The position numbers and the translations under genes are program-made. A stretch of 64,000 bases of DNA. It comes from Pezicula radicicola. Taxonomy: Eukaryota > Ascomycota > Leotiomycetes > Helotiales > Dermateaceae. The DNA lies in the NCBI GenBank assembly GCA_003008705.1, contig PDUO01000008.1, positions 1,116,001 to 1,180,000 of the forward strand, read 5' to 3'. This document shows, one piece after another, positions 1 to 11,760 of this stretch (its first letter is position 1; each line of letters opens with the position of its first letter). The notes beneath the pieces were generated by a model. It was not told where the DNA came from. It did not search any database and was given only the letters and a program-made list of their open reading frames with translations.

Positions 1-365
1 GAAGGGAGGAGTGAGAAGGAGAAGCCAAGTGTAGGGGATATAATTTTGTGCATCAATTCTTGCTTGAGACTCGTCAATTGCGGGTTGATTACTGTATTAT
101 TACTAGGTCAAGTCGTAAAGACGACACCGATAATTACGACACACGTGGTTTCCCGACACGTTGACCCTTGTTCATGATTGTGGCCCGGCCGTTGCCGAAT
201 CTCTTTGACCGAACGTGGGGGAAGACTTCACGATAAGCAAAAGCTTGAAATACGGCGGAAGCAAATAATTGATAAGCCTCACGATGTCGCATCTCTTGTC
301 AAAACAGCAGTCGTTACTAAATATTTTCCCCCCATAGAGTCCTTACAACGAACATCTCAAGAGAC
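1..365. other. Intergenic, left edge
   Basis: No coding feature is supported here. It is the upstream region of the Zn2Cys6 regulator that starts at 366. A short open frame at 178-369 has no recognisable features and is not called. Confidence 0.5.
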
Positions 366-2035
366 ATGACCGAAGACTTAGCAGAGACCAACACCAATCC
401 GAACCCGAAGCGTTCCTATACCGGCTGTGTTCGTTGCAAAAGACGGCGACAACGCTGCGATGAGAAGAAGCCTCAGTGTGATAGGTGTGTCGCTGCCAAT
501 ATTACCTGTGAGTATGCTGTGACTCTGCGATGGGGAGGGAGGGACTTCGGTCGTTCAAGATTTGGGCAGTGTATGAAGGGGAATAACAATCTCTCCAAAC
601 TTGGTAAGGCAGTTCTATCCTTCTCTGCTTGAACTATAGCCAAATGATGCGCAGACTGACTTGTGCTGCTACTAGAACATGCGACCAATGGCTTTGTATA
701 TACCTTCTCAGCACCATCGCAAAAAACGAAGCACGCGATGCTCTCCCACCTGCCCCCCGAAATACAATACCTTTCCTATCTCTCCCTCGCAGAACGTGGC
801 CTATTCTACCACTTCCGCGATGAAGCTTCACGTATAACCTCCTGCCATTCACATGTTCAAACAGAGCTCTGCCAATTAATCCTCCCCATGGCCATCGAAT
901 CGCAGGCTCTAATGTTCGCAACACTTGCATGGGCGGCAATGCACAGCATAGAACGACGCGGCACCATTGATCACGTCTCTGATCCGAATACTTGCATTGC
1001 TCGTTTGAAAGCAAGAAGCATTGAGAATTTGAGAATCGAGTTGAGAAATCCGACGCCGGAGAATATATATGCTTTGCTTGCGACGGTTAGGACGCTTACG
1101 CAATGTGAAATTCATTCAGGCAGTGATGGCGAGAGTGTGTGGCGTGTTCATATTGAGGGTGCGAAAGCTTTAATGGCTGCTGTGAAGCAACTTCGAAGTG
1201 TTGAGCGGGTTGGAGTTTTTGACAGAAGAACACAACCTAGGCTTTTGTACCGATGGTTCGACTCGTTGGATTCTCTAGCAGCTCTCACTTCTGCTGGAAA
1301 TTATATTCAACCAGCAGAATCTAGCACTGGTTCGACTGGCGACGAAGATCCGGCCTGCGATGTATATCTTGATAATTACAACGGTTTCTATACTGATCTC
1401 TCAATACTACTCGGGAAGATTGGAGTAGCTAGCCGTGCATGGCGCAATCAGAAACTTGATGGATGTGATCCAGCACCTATAAGAGCACAAGCAGAGCGTT
1501 TCGAACAAGAGGTTCATGCAATGATGGACCGCGATCAACAGTCCCCACTAAAATTCTATCCTGGCGTCCTCGAAAAGCTTTCTCCACAAGCGATTATGGA
1601 ATACTCGCTTTGTAACGAGACCTATCAGCATACCGCTCTAATCCACATCAATCGACGCCTACGCGACCTGCCAGGAAATAGCCCAGTCATTCAGGCCTCT
1701 GTGAAAAAGATAATCGAATGCACTAGAAAGATTACGCCAGCAACTGGATCTTCCCCTCTGATCGTGATGGCGACGCCCTTGTTTACTGCGGGCTGTGAAG
1801 CTTACGGTCAAGAGAGAGATGATGTCAGGGAGTTGCTGGTGCAATTATATGAAAATCTGAAGATCAGGAATGTTAAATTGAGCTTGCAGATTCTTGAGAC
1901 GTATTGGGCTAGGGATGCCGAGGAAGGGGATTGGGACGATATCTTACGTAAGTTGGTGCTTAAAGTCTTGTCTTTAAGACTTGGATGGCTGATGGGTTTG
2001 TAGGTCAGAAAAATTCCGGTTTTATCCCATATTGA
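366..2035 (+). CDS. Zn2Cys6 (GAL4-type) fungal transcription factor
   Basis: A nuclear DNA-binding regulator. Three exons fit: 366-603, 676-1947 and 2004-2035, giving about 513 aa. Intron 1 (604-675) has GTAAG, a CTGAC branch site and TAG; intron 2 (1948-2003) has GTAAGT and TAG; phases match at both. The N terminus holds the zinc cluster at about residues 21-48: six Cys in the pattern C-x2-C-x6-C-x6-C-x2-C-x6-C with basic KRRRQR between Cys 2 and 3. The rest is the helical middle region usual for fungal-specific factors of the Acr-2 type. I chose the first ATG before the zinc cluster. A P450 gene lies downstream on the same strand, so this may be a pathway regulator, but the 0.8 kb between them does not prove it. 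The last exon is short (10 codons), so the C terminus is the least certain part. Confidence 0.85.
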
Positions 2036-2847
2036 CACACCATCGTTGGTAAGGATAAGATAGGTAGAATTTTGGGAATTGTGCCAGAGCCAGATGATCG
2101 AACTAAGAAATAGTAGAGGCTGTACATATGGGCTCCTGGGTAACTACTCGATGGCACGTCTAAGAGATGGAGCTCGAAATCCAGCATCAAACGGCATACA
2201 AGCGTTCGGCGTTCTTCTTTCGGAATTAGAGACATCATTGATTCCCAAGCAAGCTTAAAAAACAGGACCGCGGCGCTAATATAAAGTAACTAGAGGGCAT
2301 ACAAACCTAACTGCTGAGCTTCAATGACGGTTTACTTACTCCTCACACTTCCCGTACATGGAGGACTCAATTACTACTCAATCAATACATGGCCATTAGT
2401 GATTACCATACCTAGAGACTAGTCGCAAGCAATTATAGGCTGAGAAATAGTAACTCGGTATTTACACAAGAGTGGATTGGCCAGCACAGCTCCGGGAAAG
2501 TCTCGTGATTCAATTCGGGCTCAACTTGCCTCTCTGGTGATAGCGGCGGCAAATGAAGTCTATCGTCGGTACTAATCGGGTAAAATTCTTATCAAAACCT
2601 CTGACATCTCATAGCATTTCTTAGATCTCACAAGCACTTTCATCTCGAACTCTTTCCCTTTTGAGTTATTCACCCTCCACCAGGTACTTAGTGTCACTTA
2701 AGCGAGGATGTTGAGGTCAACCCATCTCAGCTCCAGGACTTTATAGAAAAGCCTTTACTCCCCGCCTTCATCATAGCCGTGTGGAATCAAACAATTTCGG
2801 GTGAAACTTAAACTCCCAAAGAAGTGCTGAGAGGAATTATAGCAATT
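2036..2847. other. Intergenic between regulator and P450
   Basis: No supported gene. It must hold the regulator's 3' end and the P450 promoter. I see no repeat or element. Confidence 0.5.
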
Positions 2848-4693
2848 ATGGCCTTCTATCAACTCCTTCTCCAAGCCTTCGTCCTACTCTCACTTATCGT
2901 GACGCTCCTCAGGCGACTCTATTCACCAATAGCACGTATCCCAGGGCCACTATACACCAAATTCACATCTCTCTGGCTCAAGCGTCAAGAATATGCATCC
3001 AATCGCCGTGTTTATATTCATGATTTACATCGAAAGTATGGACCAGTGGTGAGACTGGGACCAAATGAGGTGTCTTTTACTTCTGGGGAGGCTTGCAAGG
3101 AGATTTATACGTCTGGTGGGAGTGGATATGATAAGACGGAGTTTTATACTTTATTTAAACAATTCGGATTTAGGTTAGTTTTTGTTTTGCCTGAGAGACT
3201 GGAGGCGTTGGCTGATTATTGAGATAATAGGACTATGTTTTCAACATTGAATAAAGGTGATGTATGTTTTTTCAGATCCAAGGGAGTCTCAGTATTTCCG
3301 GGATATTGATGAAGCATGTTATAGCATAGTATTAAAAAAAGGTATATCGCTGGCCAGTATGCCAATACCAATATCATGCGTCCCCAAGTAATAGGTGGAA
3401 TCCAAGAGCGAGCAGATGCTTTCATTCGAAAGTGCTCAGAGACGGAGGGCAAAAGTACAGATGCTTATGTATGTTTTGAAAACTCCTACCTTCAGCACTC
3501 TGGTTCTGACATCTTAGGTAACTCTCCATTGCTACGCTCTCGACTGTGCAACGCACCACCTCTTCCATCCTCATGGTACACATTCCATCGAACAAGACGA
3601 AGACCTCCATCTAATGAAAGAACTCTCCTATCACAACAGTCTCCAAAGTACTTACCCTCACCTTTTCATCACACCTTCCCGATCAAAACCTCCACTAACA
3701 CCAAGTCCCAAAAAAACAGAATACCTAACACAATACTACATCCCCACCCTCTGGACCCTCTACAACAAATTCAACAAATTCAATAAACCAAAGTCCTCCC
3801 CCTTCTCAAACAAATACGTCCTCTCAACAACCCACCAAAAAGATCTAAACTCCCACACCCTCCTCCACAAACTCCAATCAAACCCTTCAATCTTCAGTCC
3901 GTTAGAAATGGCAGCAGAATGTATGGATCACATGGCAGCAGGAATAGATACCACAGGCGATGGTCTCTGCTTCCTAATGTACACTCTCTCCCTCCCACAA
4001 AACCACTCCCTCCAAAAAACCCTCCATTCCGAACTCATCCAAAACAAAAATTCCTCAAAACCTAAACCTTTAGATGAATTATCTTATTTAGAAGCTGTGG
4101 TCAAAGAGGTTCTACGTTGTTTTCCTCCTATTCCTATGAGTCAACCACGGTATGTACCGAAGGGTGGAAGGGTTATTGATGGTTGGTTTTTAGGAGAGGG
4201 TACTATTGTTAGTGCTCAGGCTTGGAGTGTTCATCGATTGAATGAGGAGGTTTTTCCTGAGGGGGATGTTTTTAGACCGGGGAGGTGGTTGGATGAGAAG
4301 GGGTTGGTGGAGAGAAATAGGCTTTTCTTTGCTTTTGGGTTGGGTGGGAGGGGGTGTACTGGGAGACAGTGAGTTTATTTTTCTTCTTTCTCTCTCTCCC
4401 TCTTTTCTTTTTTACTTGGAAGGGAGGGTAAGACATGAAGGGTGGGGTTTGATATGATCTCTCAAGACTTTTTTAATAGTGATTGGGGATTATGCAGTTT
4501 ATAAGGGAATGTGTTTTGCTAACTGGAATATAGTTTGGCTATTGCGGAGATGAAAGTCTTACTCTATGAGGTTTATAGTAGGTATCAGACTAGGGTTGCA
4601 GATGATATGGTGGCTAGTATGGAGGTTAGTGACCAGGTTATTTCTAGTCGGCCTTTGGATCAATGTTGTAAACTTGTTTTTGAAAGGGTTTAA
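2848..4693 (+). CDS. Cytochrome P450 monooxygenase
   Basis: A membrane-anchored haem-thiolate oxygenase; substrate unknown. Five exons join in phase: 2848-3173, 3231-3261, 3325-3468, 3518-4368 and 4534-4693, giving 503 aa, a normal family length. The N terminus has a hydrophobic anchor (FYQLLLQAFVLLSLIVTLL) followed by the Pro-rich hinge ARIPGP. The I-helix motif reads AAGIDTTGD, the K-helix ExxR motif is in KEVLRCFPP, and the haem loop is FAFGLGGRGCTGR with the Cys ligand. The last exon gives the usual helix-L continuation GRHLAIAEMK. The start is the ATG at 2848; an in-frame GTG upstream is not needed. It follows a Zn2Cys6 regulator on the same strand, which suggests but does not show a functional link. 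All motifs are present, so the gene looks active. Confidence 0.88.
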
Positions 4694-5440
4694 GAATACG
4701 TCCAGGATTTACGTGCTCTAGCTGTGTAGGATTTGAGCGGCGTGTAGTAGTGAAGAGAGTAGGAGTGTTGACCATTATTGATCTTTGTTATTGATCATTG
4801 TTCGTTAATTGAACTTCCCTACCTATTCTATCCGATTCATTGTACTTCGTTTAAAAGAGAAGAATAACAACACCTTCCTGTATGCCGACAGCTTTTTAGC
4901 TAATAATAAATACCTAATCTGCTGAGAATTTGTTAAGAAACATTAATACATTATTCCTAATATTCTTAGCAAGCTATAAAGTAGGTAGCTGTTATTACGT
5001 GTTAAGTACTAACTTCCAGTACTTGTTAGAGACTAAAGGAGTTAAGCTTTAAGCGTTTAGTAGCGCTGCTATTAGTATATCTAAGTGCTTGCTTCTACTC
5101 TAAAAGCAAGTCTAAGGGTTATATTATCTAAGTCAGGCTCTGGAAGAGCAAAACTCCAACTCAAGCGTGTCTTGTTCCTCGCTTACAATGCACCGCTATG
5201 GTAAAATTCATTGAGTTTACAGCACTAAGTTTCGGATCGAGACGATCCATAGACTTGGCAAACCTTAAACAAGTTGGAATGCCGCCTTAGGAAATGTTTT
5301 GACAATAGAGCAATTGTTTTTCTCCAAAAAAAATTGCATCTCTATATTCACAGCCTTTCGGTGTACTAAGTGCAACATTGCTAATTTCATGATACCATCA
5401 ACAATCTATTATTGGAAATACTCCTTTCATTAACGATTTT
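4694..5440. other. AT-rich intergenic DNA
   Basis: No gene is supported. The base composition from about 4850 to 5100 is AT-rich with many TA-containing words, as in old mutated repeats, but I could not identify an element. Confidence 0.4.
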
Positions 5441-5829
5441 CTAATTACAGCAGCCAAAATAGTCGTCCATGCAAGATCCAGACTCGGTATAGGGACAGCA
5501 ACAACTAAGAAAGTAGCAAAAATTAACCTTAGGCCTGTCTTCTCTACTACTTAATGATATATAGAGTTTAAGGTAACTTACTCGCATGGATTTGCAATAG
5601 CACATCCTCCACGGAGTCTCATTGATTCGGCATCTCCATCATCTGTCCCTTGACTATCCTGTTCACTCTTGATTTCTTACATCTGATTTGTTGTTGTGGA
5701 CTATGTTATTTATTAGCTTGTGTTGCATGGAAGAGAATGGTTAAAGAAAAATAGAGAGAGAGAGATGGAATGATGTACCGGTTGCTCAGAGATGACCGAT
5801 ACATTATTATTCTCGATCGTGGTGGCCAT
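5441..5829 (-). CDS. Small cysteine-rich protein with RLRGG motif
   Basis: A 66-residue protein encoded in three small exons on the minus strand: 5829-5779, 5667-5582 and 5504-5441. Splice sites are GTACAT/AAG and GTAAGT/TAG; exon sizes (51+86+64) give an exact multiple of three. The N-terminal half is polar and acidic. It then reads SMRLRGG, and the last 25 residues contain eight Cys, including CDCCCPY and a final GCCN. No signal peptide is seen, so it is probably not a classical secreted effector. I recall small fungal proteins with an MRLRGG stretch before a Cys-rich tail, but cannot name the family. The acceptor of intron 1 could also be six bases further on (in-frame, two residues fewer). 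Function unknown. Confidence 0.6.
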
Positions 5830-7702
5830 TTTGATTACCGAAGTGGTTTATTATGCGATAGAAAGTATTTGAAATTGAAAAAAAAGGCTACAGGTTTCGG
5901 ATGATGGAAATACTAAAGAGGTATTATTCGAGAAGACTTTAATTTATCAATAAGAAATGAAAAAGAAGATTCTTAAAGGATACTTATACAACATATATTC
6001 TGTGGGGAAGGAAAGCATCAGAATCCTACCAAAATCTGAAACGTAAACAAGCACTTTTAAAAATCTGTTTTGACGGGTTCAATGCATCGAAAATACCTAC
6101 CGTGGCCAAAGATGACTTTTCAATACTTCGTGATTTTGTCAAGAATTGTAATTTTCAGACCTCCACTTGGCCGCTAGCTTCGGAAACATATACTTTTGCA
6201 TTGGAAAAAAGGGGGACTTTGTTCTTAGGCGAGGTCACGAGTTTTGGAATTCACCACGGCAAGTCTATTTCCTTTTCTGTATTGCCTTTAGGTTTACTTT
6301 ATGCTCTTAGTATATGATAAAAAGTATATATAGTGCTCAAGTAAGACAAATAGGTTCAATATTGGTGAACATTGAATATATCTAATAGTCATGTGACTCC
6401 ACTCTTGCTCTGCACAGAGTACCACACCTATACCCACCTATATCCCTCCATCGCGTGGCTTTCACGTAACAATTTAATAGAAATGTCAACCCTTTGTGAT
6501 TTTTCAGTAACTTTAGAGATAAATCATTATATAAGAACCACTACTTGCTTATAGCAATAACTTCTATGATCACTTTTAGCTCACAGTACAAAATTTTTGA
6601 TAGTCTTAATGAACCGAGTAATTATTGCTAGCTAAAAGACAGTAGTGTATAAAAGGGAGTTTACTGTTATTATTCTTGTACATGTTGTGGATGGAAATAA
6701 TGTAATAGGTAGGTAGCAAGTAAAAAAGATACACTAAACAAGTTTAGAAGCGTTTGAAGAATAATACATCTAATGCTAGAGTACACAATATAACCTGTAT
6801 CTCACAGCTATATATTAATCGCTTTTAACATCTGTACTAAAGCTCTAATGCAAAAGAAAGTCTACGCCAACCCATAGGAAGGTTTTCTGTGCAAAATTGA
6901 TGGCAATGTAGCTTCTAGTTAGTTAATATTATTTAGTTATCAAGTGACAAGCTAAACAACAATGAAATAGTCTATTCAGAGTATATTTTCATGAAGTGGT
7001 AGAATAACGTGGTACCCATGTGGTTCAACCGTACGGTACCGGTAGTGTGGTGCAAGACATGCTTTGTATTGCGTATGACTTGATACCCTGCAAGACCAGT
7101 ATATCAGACTCGAAGACCTAGCATCTACCCCACGTTTGTAGACATACATTTGTCGCAATGACATCTTTTCCCAATAATGGTGAAACCTATGCTGAGGTGT
7201 TATACTTGAACTTATTTCCGAAGATAGTCCTTAGACTTGGTTGCTTAACTCGAACATAAACTTACAGTTCAACATGAAATATCTTGAAAGTTTATACCAT
7301 TACTTGAATTATTCTTAAAACAAGTATATATATACTCATAGACTAGAAGTTGAAAGTAACAATACTTGACGGAAGTCTAGCTCCGAATTCGTGATGATCA
7401 AATCCCGGATGCATGCTGACAATCGCACATGATAAGTGCGTAAAATGTCGTGATAGCAAATAACAGCATAGGGAAGGCTCAACTGCCTCTTTTATACAAG
7501 TGTGGATTAAGACGCCCAATTGTCATCACCCAAGAACCCATTTCAGGCTTTTCTGGCCGAGGAATTTGATTTGACAAGTTCTCAACTTAGAATACGCATA
7601 TAATGCACTATGTCGATGAAATAAGCTTATAAAGGTAGCTGGTAGCCACTTGCACTAAGTTTAACATTTAGTAACAGTACGGAAGCTCGTTGAAACGTAA
7701 AC
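5830..7702. other. AT-rich intergenic DNA
   Basis: No gene recognised. Short open frames at 6102-6317, 6372-6554 and 6976-7164 have no features and look like chance. The last 200 bases form the MFS promoter region. Confidence 0.4.
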
Positions 7703-10209
7703 ATGAGTGAGAAAATCAATTCACCAGCTTCGATATCGAGTAACTCGGAATCCAACAGGATTCAAGAGAAAGATGTACAACATACAAAAGATACAGGTGT
7801 TGTGATTGCTGAAAATCTAGATCAACCTGTTGGTGTTGTGGTACCAGCTGCAAACCACGAACCCTATAGTAACCCATTTTCCGATCCAGATGTCGCTGCT
7901 TATTATGCCACTCTGTACGAAAAGTCAAGGTACGAATGCCGGCATGTGTTCGATCCCGCTCTTGATTGGTCTCCGGAAGAGGAAAAGAAACTTGTACGGA
8001 AATTGGATTGGCATGTTTGTTTGTGGGCTGTAAGTTTCTTTGTGATGTGATTGTGAATGTTTTGTTGACTAGTTATTTGAAGTGTATTATGTTCTTTGCT
8101 TTGCAGGTTGATCGGGGAAACCTTAGTCAAGCTGTATCGGATAATATGTTGGATCAACTTGACAACTAATGGTACGTCACATTCATCCACATCCCTTTTC
8201 CTATTAGGCGACCCTTGAAATGATCTCTCCAATCCTTACTTGCTTCCTGTTTCGCTCTTGAACATTATAGCATTTGACTTCAGTGGAGCTAACCACGTAA
8301 TACTGACTAGATTTTAACCACGGTACATCACCATCCCGTTACTATGCACAAAAAAAAAACAGACTAACAATCCAAGGCAACACAATCTTTCACATCACAT
8401 TCCTCTGTGCCGAAGTACCCTCTCAACTAGTATCCAAGAAACTAGGACCCGATCGATGGATACCAGCCCAAATGACACTATGGCCAATAGTAGCAATGTC
8501 ACAAGCAGCACTCTCCGGTAAATCTAGCTTCTATGCCTGTCGAGCACTTTTAGGTATTCTCGAGGTTAGAAACCCCCTATGTAATATCCTTCTTCAAGGG
8601 AGACTTTCTAAATGGTTATGGCAGGGTGGTTTTATTCCTGATCTTGCGCTCTGGTTATCCTATTTCTATACCAGTCGTGAATTGCCTATTCGTCTAAGGT
8701 AATGTCATTGCTTTTTGTTAAAGTTATAGGCCAAAACATTTACTAATAAGTCACTTAGTTTTTTCTGGGCAGCTTTAGACGTAACAGGGATTCTCACTTC
8801 ATTGCTGGCATTTGCCCTTCTCCACCTCGACGGTATCCATGGTCTTGCCGGATGGAGGTAAAGTGAATCTACCACTTATTCTCCTTGATACTAACATAAA
8901 TAATCATCTAGATGGTTATTCCTAATTGAAGGCATCATAACCTTAGCAGTCGGCATCCTAGCATTCTTCCTAATGCCAGCATCAGCAGTACAAACCAAAA
9001 AGTGGTTCCGACCAAATGGATGGTTCACGGATTGTGAAGTAGGAATTGTAGTTAATCGAGTTCTTCGGGATGATCCTTCTAAAGGTTCGTGGCTGGCTTG
9101 TGCGACTTTTAATCATAAGAGATTAATTGATAAATAGGTGATATGCATAATCGAAAAGCCATTACACCAACGAGGCTATGGGAAGCTCTTATGGATTATG
9201 ATCTCTGGCCTGTAAATTCTATTTCGATGAAAACAAAAATTGAACATGACTAATATTTTATAAGCTGTATGCTATTGGATTAATTGGATATATACCACAA
9301 TCACCACCTGGAACATATTTGACTCTCACTCTCCGGGAGCTTGGATTTAGTAAAGTAAGATCTCTCATCTGGCTCCATCCCAAGTCCTGGTTACCTAAAC
9401 TACCCAATTTAGTTCACAACGAACCTCTTAACGATTCCAAATGGAGTTTTCGGAATCTTCACCTTACTTGGAATAACCCGACTTAGCGAAGCATTTAACG
9501 AGCGTACTTTCGGCGCTATGTTACAACCATTCTGGACTCTCCCTTGTATTATCGCTTTAAGAGTATGGAAGGGAGCCATAGTAGAACCATGGCCAACTTA
9601 TGCATTGATGACAGTATTACTAAGTTACCCATATTGTCATGCCATAGTAGTGTAAGTACTAAGTTCCCTAATAACCATCCACATTCTCTGTAACTTATTG
9701 CCTCACAAATCAAAAACTAACTCCCATTCTTCATACAGCGGATGGGCATCCACAAATTCGAACTCAGTGCGTACACGATCTATCTCCGCTGCAGTTTATA
9801 AAAGTAAGTCTTCAGAGCTCTGAGCTACCAAACTTTCCACGGTACTCTCTAACTGTGATATAGTGTGTACAACTAGGTAATATAATCGCCGCAAACATCT
9901 ACTTAACATCCGATAAACCATTATATCATAACGGAAACACACATCTGATAATCATAAACGTCCTGATTATTCTGCTCTTTCTATTCACGAAGGCGTACTA
10001 TGTAACGCGTAATCGAATCAGAGATAAGAAATGGAATGCATTGACTTCTGCGGTTAGTTATACAAAAATATCTTTCCTTTCTCTCAATATCGAGATTTTT
10101 GAACAAAGATTTGCTGCTGATGAAATGATGTGAATAGGAGAAGGAGCATTACAGAAATACTACAACTGATAGTGGTAATAAGAGACTGGATTTTCGGTTC
10201 GCACATTAG
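7703..10209 (+). CDS. MFS transporter, Dal5/allantoate permease type, with a frame lesion
   Basis: A plasma-membrane anion:cation symporter-family transporter for an organic acid or vitamin-like solute. About 11 short introns are needed. Recognisable blocks in order are [109 protein letters not shown], a YDLWP block, [14 protein letters not shown], and the family C terminus [11 protein letters not shown] ending at 10209. All introns after 8363 splice in phase. Around 8150-8370 the expected segment (LTTND before GNTIF) is in a shifted frame: reading straight on from the DNMLDQL block meets TAA at 8167-8169, and the frame is regained only in the next exon. This looks like two compensating indels or a base error. 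Either a recent pseudogene or a sequence fault. Confidence 0.75.
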
Positions 10210-11103
10210 GGAGGATTAAAAAACTGAACGGGTTACAGAAAGTACGTACCTAGTGAAGCAACATGTAATTGGCGTTTTGATTTGCTATTTTAAAGGTGCT
10301 AGAACCTTTGGGAATGGGTTGTCGTGAGTCGTGTGGGGGGTGAATGGATGATAGTGGAGAAAACCCCAAAAGACCATTTCCATCTTATTTCCTCGACAAT
10401 TATCAAGTGAAACTTCCTGCTGCCGATTTGTGAGATGACAAGCCATTGTGACAACAATAAAACGCAATCGATATCACCTCGTGTAAAGTTTCAATTATCC
10501 ATGTTTCTCATTTCAAAATTGCCAAGACTGCTTTGGGACGTAAGAGATGCCTGCGAAGGTTAATTTGAATCTTTGAACGGACGAATTGGAAACTCAGATC
10601 ACTTACTCGCACAACCCTAAGCGACTAAGACGACCTCACTTGTTGCTGTCCTCAAACTATATTGACAAAATTCATTTTTAAGCTGAAAGATAGTGTAGCA
10701 GGCGATACTCAAACCTGCAAAGAGTAGTAGTGACAGACACTGTGGTCAACACAGCGAGCCAGGCAAGCGTAAAAGATGATGATACATTTGTTTCCTCTTC
10801 TTTCGAAATTTGTTTTCTTTTTTGACATAACAATTCGTGAAAACAACACAACTCGTAAATGTGCAATAAAAATACGTCACCAGAAGCCGCCAACGCACTC
10901 CATCTACTCCTATTCTTTCCATATTTTGCTTTCATCAAAACAGAGGAGTACTCCTGAATCCAATCTTACCATCTCTAGTAGTCAACTCCGTCCCGGAACT
11001 ATTGAAGGCCATAATGTTCATTGACGGTGCTGACTGATTGGGTCATGGAGTTTGTGATATCTGATGCGGTGGGAGGGGCTGCTGGGGAGAGGTTTCGTGG
11101 TTG
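10210..11103. other. Intergenic
   Basis: No gene supported. It includes the downstream flanks of both the MFS gene and the Ala-rich gene. Open frames at 10285-10467 and 10678-10938 lack features. Confidence 0.4.
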
Positions 11104-11760
11104 CTAGATTGCCTTTGCAGGCGCTGAAGCTGCAGCAGCTGCAGGTTTGGATGAAGATGCTTTAGCTGTGGTCTTTGCTCCTGCTGCTGCGGCTGTTGCT
11201 TTGGAGGAGGCTCCTCCAGCTGGGGCTTTGGCCGCTGAAGCTGAGGGTTTTGTTGCTGCGGCTGTTGCTTTTGCTGTTGATTTGGCACTCACAGCTGTCG
11301 CTTTGGAGGTGGCCCCTCCAGCTGGGGCTTTGGCCGCTGAAGCTGAAGGTTTCGCTGTTGACTTGGCGGCTGCCCCCGTTCCCTTCATTGTAGCCGATGG
11401 CACATTTCCTGTTGCCTTTGCTGCTCCCGAGGTCGCCTTGGAAGTGGCAGCTTTAGATGTTGCTGTTGCAGCCCTCTTTACCCATACCAATCTCTTCTCC
11501 CCTGCCTTTGCTGCCGATGGCTTAGCCGACGTTGTTGCTTTGGCTGATGCCGTTGCTTTGGCTGTCGATTTAGCCGACACTCCAGTCCCTTTGATGGCTG
11601 ATGAACTCAGATTTCCTGTTCCCTTAGGTGCGGCTGCTGATGCTCTGGAAACAGCAGATGTAGCCTTCGATACAGAGGATGATGCTGCCTTCGTGGTCGC
11701 TGCTGGCGCCGCAATGACGGTGCTCGCGAGAAACAAGGTGAGGATAGTGAATGGACGCAT
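11104..11760 (-). CDS. Secreted Ala/Lys/Ser/Thr-rich low-complexity protein
   Basis: A single-exon gene of 218 aa when read from the ATG at 11760, which directly precedes a good signal peptide (MRPFTILTLFLASTVIAAPA). An in-frame ATG six codons upstream is less likely. The mature part is almost wholly A, K, S, T and G, resembling linker or histone-H1-like tails, with imperfect internal repeats: the segment from KSTAKPSASAAKAPAGG recurs as KPSASAAKAPAGG about 33 residues later. It is broken once by GEKRLVWVKRAAT, whose two Lys-Arg pairs are possible Kex2 cleavage sites around a short hydrophobic peptide. It is probably a cell-wall or extracellular protein, likely O-mannosylated. No known domain is seen. 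The opposite strand is also open over nearly the same span, as expected for GC-rich low-complexity codons, and is not a gene. Confidence 0.62.
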   Translation of the reverse strand: MRPFTILTLFLASTVIAAPAATTKAASSSVSKATSAVSRASAAAPKGTGNLSSSAIKGTGVSAKSTAKATASAKATTSAKPSAAKAGEKRLVWVKRAATATSKAATSKATSGAAKATGNVPSATMKGTGAAAKSTAKPSASAAKAPAGGATSKATAVSAKSTAKATAAATKPSASAAKAPAGGASSKATAAAAGAKTTAKASSSKPAAAAASAPAKAI

